DNA from: Paractinoplanes maris
GTDB taxonomy: Bacteria > Actinomycetota > Actinomycetes > Mycobacteriales > Micromonosporaceae
Direction of reading: 5' to 3'
Assembly: GCF_023544465.1 (NCBI RefSeq)
Contig: NZ_JALPVL010000008.1
Coordinates: 310,001-374,000, forward strand
Length of the DNA: 64,000 nucleotides
The notes beneath the pieces are model-generated. The model was not told where the DNA came from. It worked only from the letters and a program-made list of their open reading frames with translations, and did no database searches. Each line of letters starts with the position of its first letter. Position 1 is the first letter of the stretch. The position numbers and the translations under genes were made by a program. Below are positions 59,393-64,000 of the stretch, one piece after another.

Positions 59393-60583
59393 ATGGCCAA
59401 GAGCCAGTTCATCCGCAGCAAGCCGCACGTCAACATCGGCACGATGGGGCACGTCGACCACGGGAAGACGACCCTGACCGCCGCGATCACCAAGGTTCTC
59501 GCCGACCGCGACCCGGCCGCCAACCGGTACGTCGCGTTCGAGGGCATCGACAAGGCCCCGGAGGAGGCGGCCCGCGGCATCACCATCACCATCGCGCACG
59601 TCGAGTACGAGACGCCGAACCGGCACTACGCGCACGTCGACATGCCGGGCCACGCCGACTACGTGAAGAACATGATCACGGGCGCGGCTCAGGTCGACGG
59701 GGCGATCCTGGTCGTGTCGGCGCAGGACGGCTCGATGCCGCAGACCCGGGAGCACGTGCTGCTCGCCCAGCGGGTCGGCGTGCCCTACCTGGTGGTGGCG
59801 CTCAACAAGAGCGACGCGGTCGACGACCCGGAGCTGCTCGACCTGGTCGAGCTCGAGGTGCGGGAACTGCTGACCGAGTACGGGTTCCCCGGTGACGAGG
59901 TTCCCGTCGTACGGGTCAGCGCGCTCAAGGCACTGGAGGGTGACCCGAAGTGGGTCACGTCCATCGTGGACCTGCTCGACGCGGTCGACAGCTACGTGCC
60001 GGTGCCGCCGCGCGAGCTCGGTGAGCCGTTCCTGATGCCGATCGAGAACGTGCTGACGATCAGCGGTCGCGGCACGGTGGTGACCGGCAAGGTGGAGCGG
60101 GGCACGCTGCGCGTCGGTGAGCCGGTCGAGGTTGTCGGCCTCGGCCCGACCATCGCCACGGTGGCCACCGGTCTCGAGACGTTCGGCAAGTCGCTGGAGT
60201 CGGCCGAGGCCGGTGACAACGCGGCGATCCTGCTGCGCGGCATCAAGCGCGAGCAGGTCGAGCGTGGACAGGTGGTGGCGGTGCCGGGAACGGTGACGCC
60301 GCACCAGAAGTTCGAGGCGCGGATGTACGCGCTGACCAAGGAGGAGGGTGGCCGGCACACGCCGTTCGCGACGGACTACCGGCCGCAGTTCTTCTTCCAC
60401 ACCACGGACGTGTCCGGCGGGCTCGACCTGGGCGACGTCGACCTGGTCATGCCGGGCGACACGCTCGACAAGGTCACGGTCACGCTGGGCAAGCCGGTCG
60501 CGCTCGAGGTGGGCGCCGGCTTCGCGGTGCGCGAGGGCAACCGTACGGTCGCCGCGGGCACCGTGACGGGCCTGCTCGACTGA
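59393..60583 (+). CDS. tuf: Divergent elongation factor Tu paralogue
   Basis: A 396-residue translational GTPase. G1 GHVDHGKT, G2 RGITI, G4 NKSD and G5 SALKAL are intact, so it should still bind GTP and deliver aminoacyl-tRNA. It is not in the usual rpsL-rpsG-fusA-tuf cluster and differs from standard EF-Tu at conserved sites. DCPGH reads DMPGH, and LLxRQVGVPY reads [10 protein letters not shown], placing Arg at the position of E. coli Gln124, where the Q124K change confers kirromycin resistance. Solitary tuf paralogues (tuf3) are known in Streptomyces. A stress-specific or antibiotic-tolerant EF-Tu is likely (inference). Confidence 0.95.
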   Translation: MAKSQFIRSKPHVNIGTMGHVDHGKTTLTAAITKVLADRDPAANRYVAFEGIDKAPEEAARGITITIAHVEYETPNRHYAHVDMPGHADYVKNMITGAAQVDGAILVVSAQDGSMPQTREHVLLAQRVGVPYLVVALNKSDAVDDPELLDLVELEVRELLTEYGFPGDEVPVVRVSALKALEGDPKWVTSIVDLLDAVDSYVPVPPRELGEPFLMPIENVLTISGRGTVVTGKVERGTLRVGEPVEVVGLGPTIATVATGLETFGKSLESAEAGDNAAILLRGIKREQVERGQVVAVPGTVTPHQKFEARMYALTKEEGGRHTPFATDYRPQFFFHTTDVSGGLDLGDVDLVMPGDTLDKVTVTLGKPVALEVGAGFAVREGNRTVAAGTVTGLLD

Positions 60584-60596
60584 CAAGGTAGGTAGG

Positions 60597-60628
60597 GACG
60601 GGTGGCCGGTGCGAACCGGCCACCCGTC
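60597..60628. terminator. Bidirectional terminator hairpin
   Basis: A perfect 14-bp stem (GACGGGTGGCCGGT / ACCGGCCACCCGTC) with a GCGA tetraloop lies 13 bp after the tuf stop. It overlaps the first bases of the convergent MFS gene's stop codon. Confidence 0.9.
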
Positions 60629-61793
60629 ACTGTTCCGGCCGCGGCACCAGGATCACCAGCAGCAGCAGCGGGATCACGACGGTCATGGTGGCGGCCAGGC
60701 CGACGAGTCCGGCGACCCAGCCGATCAGGGCCGGGCCGAGCAGGATCCCGGTGTAGGTGAACGTGGTCAGCCGCGAGACCAGGGCCGCGGTGGACGCGCC
60801 GGGCAGCCGGCCGACGGCACTGAACGTCAGCGGCAGCAGCACCGACGAGCCGAGCCCGGCCACCGCGAACCCGGCCACCGCCACTCCGGGGTGCGGCGCC
60901 AGGACGGCCACCGAGAAACCGCCGGCTGCGACCACCGCGCCGATCCGGAACAGCCGGTTGCCGCCGCCGCGGCCGGTGAGCCGGTCGCCGGCCAGCCGGC
61001 CGAGGGTCTGCCCGCCGGTGTAGGCGGTGATCGCCACGGCGGCCAGGCTCAGCGAGGCGCCGCGCACCTCGTGCAGGAAGATGCCGCCCCAGCCGAGCGC
61101 CGCACCCTCGCAGATCATCAGCGCGGTGGCGGTCAGGCCGAGCAGGATCAGCGGACGGCTCCAGCCCGACCGTACCGACACCGGCGCGCCCGGCTCGGCT
61201 GCGGCGTGCCCGTTGTCCGGCAGCCGGCGGGCGACGACCGGGCCGGCCACCAGCAGCAGGGCGCCGGCCGTGACGAGGTGCGCGCCCAGCGGTACGCCGA
61301 AGTGGGCCAGGGCCGCCGTGGACAGCGACGCGACCACCGCGCTGACACTCCAGGCCGCGTGACAACCGTTGAGGATCGGGCGCCCGGCTGCGCGCTCGAC
61401 GGCGACCGCGCTCGCGTTCATCGCCGCGTCGGTCGCGCCGTGCGCCCCGCCGAGCACCGCCGCGCCGAGCAGGAACCAGGCCGGGCCGGGGGCGACGGCC
61501 AGGCCGGCCAGCAGGAGCGGCATCACGGTGAGAGCGCCGCGCAGGATCACGCGGGTGCCGATCCGCGCGGCCAGCGGACCGACGGCTTGCATGCAGGCCA
61601 GCGCGGCCGCCGCGAAGAGCAGCCCCGACAACCCGAACCAGGCGTCACTGAGGTCGTGGGCGGCCTTGAACGAGGGGGCCCGCACGATGTACGTGGACAG
61701 CGTCAAGCCGTTGAGCAGGAAGACGGCGGTGACTGCCCACCGGTCGTGCTCCGCCCGGACACGATGCTGCGGGTCGAGGTGGCTGAGGGTCAC
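60627..61793 (-). CDS. Major facilitator superfamily transporter
   Basis: A 388-residue protein with twelve membrane helices. GTG 61793 is chosen because GGGAGG lies 5 nt upstream; longer frames exist but lack a ribosome site. ALACMQAVGPLAARIGTRVIL carries the loop-2/3 arginine pattern of MFS proteins, and GHAAWSVSAV-like sequence (NGCHAAWSVSAVVAS) in helix 5 is typical of the fucose-permease/YbjJ-like group. The substrate cannot be told; sugar or drug export are both possible. It diverges from a HAD phosphatase gene across about 105 bp. Confidence 0.85.
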   Translation of the reverse strand: MTLSHLDPQHRVRAEHDRWAVTAVFLLNGLTLSTYIVRAPSFKAAHDLSDAWFGLSGLLFAAAALACMQAVGPLAARIGTRVILRGALTVMPLLLAGLAVAPGPAWFLLGAAVLGGAHGATDAAMNASAVAVERAAGRPILNGCHAAWSVSAVVASLSTAALAHFGVPLGAHLVTAGALLLVAGPVVARRLPDNGHAAAEPGAPVSVRSGWSRPLILLGLTATALMICEGAALGWGGIFLHEVRGASLSLAAVAITAYTGGQTLGRLAGDRLTGRGGGNRLFRIGAVVAAGGFSVAVLAPHPGVAVAGFAVAGLGSSVLLPLTFSAVGRLPGASTAALVSRLTTFTYTGILLGPALIGWVAGLVGLAATMTVVIPLLLLVILVPRPEQ

Positions 61794-61899
61794 GCGGGCC
61801 TCCCGGTCTCGGACACGGACCCCGTTTCGGTGGTCCATGTCTCCGACGAACGGCGCCGCCACGAATCGGACAGCGGCCGGGATTATCGTGACGGGCGTG

Positions 61900-62499
61900 A
61901 TGTTGCCGCTGCCTGAGGGCGAGTTCGACGCCTACCTGTTCGACTGTGACGGCACCATCGCCGACTCGATGCCGATCCACTTCCAGGCCTGGCAGCTGGC
62001 GCTGAAGGAGTGGGGCGCCGAGTTCGGCGAGGAGCTCTTCTATGCCTGGGGCGGTCGCACGCCGGTCTCGGTGATCGCCGATCTGAACGCCCGGCAGGGG
62101 CTCGCGATGCCGGTCGCGGTGGTGGACGAACGGCGCGAGCAGATCTTCCAGGAGCTGCTGCCCACCGTCGCGGCGGTGCCCGAGGTGCTCGAGCACATCG
62201 AGGACGCGTACGGGAAGCTGCCGTTCGCCGTCGTCTCGGGGAGCAGCCGGGAATCGGTGACCGCGTCGCTCACCACGTTGGGGCTGCTCGACCGGTTCGA
62301 GGTGATGGTCTGCGCGGGCGACTACCTGAACGGCAAGCCCGACCCGGAGTGCTTCCTGACCGCCGCCAAGCTGCTGGACGTGGCGCCGGAGCGCTGCCTG
62401 GTCTTCGAGGACACCGATTTCGGCATGCAGTCGGCGGCCGCGGCCGGCATGGCCGCCGTCCGGGTGCCGCCGCCGTGGCAGCGGCACCGGGACGGCTGA
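61900..62499 (+). CDS. HAD-superfamily phosphatase, beta-phosphoglucomutase-like
   Basis: A 199-residue HAD hydrolase of subfamily IA. Motif I is FDCDGTIADSMP with nucleophile and acid Asp residues, motif II VVSGSSRESV, motif III the Lys in LNGKPDPECF, and motif IV VFEDTDFGMQSA. The DGTxxDS form and the helical cap (about residues 20-80) resemble beta-phosphoglucomutase and sugar-phosphate phosphatases such as YqaB. GTG 61897 directly precedes ATG 61900 and could serve instead. The last 13 codons lie in a 44-bp repeat that continues beyond the stop. Confidence 0.88.
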   Translation: MLPLPEGEFDAYLFDCDGTIADSMPIHFQAWQLALKEWGAEFGEELFYAWGGRTPVSVIADLNARQGLAMPVAVVDERREQIFQELLPTVAAVPEVLEHIEDAYGKLPFAVVSGSSRESVTASLTTLGLLDRFEVMVCAGDYLNGKPDPECFLTAAKLLDVAPERCLVFEDTDFGMQSAAAAGMAAVRVPPPWQRHRDG

Positions 62500-62616
62500 G
62501 TTTTCGGGTGCCGCCGCCATCGCAGCGGCGCTCGACCGGCTGAGCTTCCGGGTGCCGCCGCCGTGGCAGCGGCTGAGTTTCCGGGTGCCGCCGCCGTGGC
62601 CGCAGCACCCGGTGCG
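62461..62616 (+). repeat. 44-bp tandem repeats spanning the HAD stop codon
   Basis: CGGGTGCCGCCGCCGTGGCA opens each unit. Two full 44-bp units (62461-62504 and 62505-62548) are followed by a 33-bp unit (62549-62581) and a partial fourth. The first unit encodes the protein's C-terminus and stop; later copies carry it into noncoding DNA between the HAD and GH30-like genes. Confidence 0.88.
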
Positions 62617-63999
62617 TCAGGTCAGCTGCAGGTAGTCGATGTTGAAGCCGCCGGTCTCGCAGAAGACGGTGACCAGCTGGTCGCCCGCCGCGAGGGTGAC
62701 CGGCACGTGGACCGACTGGTAGGACGCCCAGCCTCCGGTGTCGGGCACCGACACCGTGGCCAGCTTTTCGCCGGCCGCGTTGCGGAACGAGATGGCGTCC
62801 GCCGCCACCGCGCCCGTGCCGTTGGCGACGCGCAGCTCCAGGTCGTACGTCCCGGCCTGGGCGACGTCGGCGCGGTAGCTCAGCCAGTTGCCGGGGGCGG
62901 TCCAGCCGATGTTCTTGCCACCGCTGGCTCCGGCATTGCTCTCGACGAAGTTGGCCCCGCCCTCGGTCCAGCCGTTCTGCGCCGCATAGGACTCGGCTTC
63001 GACCCGGACGCCGATCGGAGCGCCCTTCGGCACGACGGTGACCGGGACCGTCACCTCATCGCGGGACGCGCCGTCGGTGACGAAGAAGGTCAGCTGCTGG
63101 GTGCCCGCGGTGGTCGGGCTGAGCGTGACCACACCGGTGGTCGCGTCCAGGGACACGCCGGCGGGCAGGTCGGTGGCATAGAACGAGAGCCGGTCCCGGT
63201 CGCGGTCGGTGGCCGACAGGCGGAACAAGGTCGTCGCGTACTGATCGACGGTCAGCGCGGGCACGGCGCGCAGGACCGGGGCGTGGTCGCGGCGGGGAGG
63301 ATCGGCCTTCCACCGGTACGTGGCGTAGGCGTCGGCCGGGACGCCGACCACAAAGGACTGGCGGCCGAGGGTGATCCGGACGTTTCGTGCGGTCGCCGCG
63401 GAGTTGGCCAGGATCGCCGTGAACCGGTTGCCGTCGCGGTAGACGACGTTGCTGACGCCGGCGGCCGGGGCGCTCGACTCGACGCGGACGTCGGCCGGCG
63501 ACAGGTAGCGGGCGAACTGCCCCAGGGGGTAGAGCTCATCGCGTACGGAGAAGGTCTTGGTCTCGGTGTTGACCTTGACCAGCCGATCGGGCCACTTGGT
63601 GGTGCGGCCGACCTCCTCCCAGTCGACGTTGTTGTCGCGCTGGTCGGTCCAGTGCAGCGTGCCGCCGGTCTGGTCGGTCGCCTGCGCCCAGAGCGTGTAA
63701 CTGCTCGCGTCGAGGCGGAAGTAGCTGAGCACGGTGGCCGGGTTGAGATCACTCGTCTCGGTCATGTGCACCGGCTTGCCGAACTCCTGATAGGCCTCGC
63801 GCATGACCGCGGGGTCACCCCAGTACGGGTGGAAGGCGATGGCGTCGGCGGCCCGGCGGGTGGCCGGGTCGTTCATGATCCGGTGGTAGTTCTTGGTCGC
63901 CGTGCTGTTGGGGTCGCGCCAGTCCCAGAAGTTGAAGTCGTGCACATACAGCTGCGTGCCCAGGCCGGCCCGGCGGAATTCACGCTTGATCGCGACCGC
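62617..63999 (-). CDS. GH30-like glycosidase with Ig-like domain and CBM6 (partial)
   Basis: The last 461 residues of a secreted glycosidase; the frame runs off the right edge, so signal peptide and acid/base Glu are missing. LYVHDFNFWDW and IAFHPYWGDP fit the GH30 barrel, and the nucleophile Glu is in KPVHMTETSD. The beta-side domain follows (FSVRDELYPLGQFARYLSPA). Next comes a cadherin/Ig-like domain (TVDQYATTLFRLSATDRDRD to VTVVPKG) and a C-terminal CBM6 (VRVEAESYAAQNG, TGGWASYQSVHVPV, GFNIDYLQLT). It likely acts on plant or fungal cell-wall polysaccharide outside the cell. Exact linkage unknown. Confidence 0.85.
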   Translation of the reverse strand, partial: AVAIKREFRRAGLGTQLYVHDFNFWDWRDPNSTATKNYHRIMNDPATRRAADAIAFHPYWGDPAVMREAYQEFGKPVHMTETSDLNPATVLSYFRLDASSYTLWAQATDQTGGTLHWTDQRDNNVDWEEVGRTTKWPDRLVKVNTETKTFSVRDELYPLGQFARYLSPADVRVESSAPAAGVSNVVYRDGNRFTAILANSAATARNVRITLGRQSFVVGVPADAYATYRWKADPPRRDHAPVLRAVPALTVDQYATTLFRLSATDRDRDRLSFYATDLPAGVSLDATTGVVTLSPTTAGTQQLTFFVTDGASRDEVTVPVTVVPKGAPIGVRVEAESYAAQNGWTEGGANFVESNAGASGGKNIGWTAPGNWLSYRADVAQAGTYDLELRVANGTGAVAADAISFRNAAGEKLATVSVPDTGGWASYQSVHVPVTLAAGDQLVTVFCETGGFNIDYLQLT

Positions 64000-64000
64000 G

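Overview
The window is about 64 kb of very GC-rich DNA with strong G/C third-position bias. Mycelial-actinomycete markers include a SAM-IV riboswitch, an SCO4226-type nickel-binding protein, an SCO0854-type protein, a LAL-type LuxR regulator, a Sec-exported AA10 LPMO with a CBM2, and a solitary extra EF-Tu. Many start codons sit 6-7 nt after a TANNNT -10 box, which suggests leaderless transcripts. The content fits a Micromonosporaceae chromosome (Actinoplanes-like); the genus is inferred, not shown. No phage, plasmid or CRISPR locus is visible.

Layout. 1-2.7 kb: end of an M20 peptidase, a decayed transposase, and a less GC-rich Tat-exported amidohydrolase that looks acquired. 2.7-9.3 kb: a YbdK-type ligase and methyltransferase pair (minus), then a plus-strand operon of HtrA-like protease, arginine/ornithine antiporter, arginine deiminase and MarC-type protein. 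9.3-16 kb: membrane glycosyltransferase with a lipoprotein, a cytosolic LGFP-repeat protein with a RHIM-like amyloid motif, a CYTH protein and the Kup potassium transporter. 16-19.2 kb: a redox locus (NADP-binding protein, flavin oxidoreductase, MarR regulator, SDR) around a symmetric divergent operator. 19.2-20.5 kb: a partly decayed operon (DUF1684, broken flavin monooxygenase, stub of an FAD enzyme). 20.5-28 kb: a SAM-IV riboswitch before a class-V PLP enzyme, then NUDIX-GNAT, SDR, GNAT, gamma-glutamyltransferase and smaller genes.

28.2-31.6 kb: two type VII secretion-like proteins and thrS. 32-38 kb: a nucleotidyltransferase, an SCO0854/TerD-like protein between two copies of a 29-nt repeat, a lysine-type tRNA gene interrupted in its anticodon loop by one of those copies, and a LAL regulator. 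38-40 kb: nickel-binding protein, PnuC and CorA. 40-50 kb: two convergent ABC export operons, one with two roughly 1000-residue FtsX-like permeases, the other with two ATPases and a large permease. 50-54 kb: a PRPP synthetase-like gene overlapping a GH105-like hydrolase, a 690-bp region with a perfect CebR-type operator, DnaA-box-like sites, a gene remnant and GC-rich tandem repeats, then the LPMO. 54-60.6 kb: sirtuin, hybrid histidine kinase, Ser/Thr kinase and a divergent tuf gene. 60.6-64 kb: MFS transporter, HAD phosphatase with 44-bp repeats across its stop codon, and a GH30-like glycosidase running off the window.

Most interesting: the interrupted tRNA with its paired repeat, the EF-Tu paralogue carrying Arg at the position of the kirromycin-resistance residue Gln124, the LGFP protein with a RHIM-like motif, the CebR box over a decayed locus, and the SAM-IV and MarR regulatory regions.
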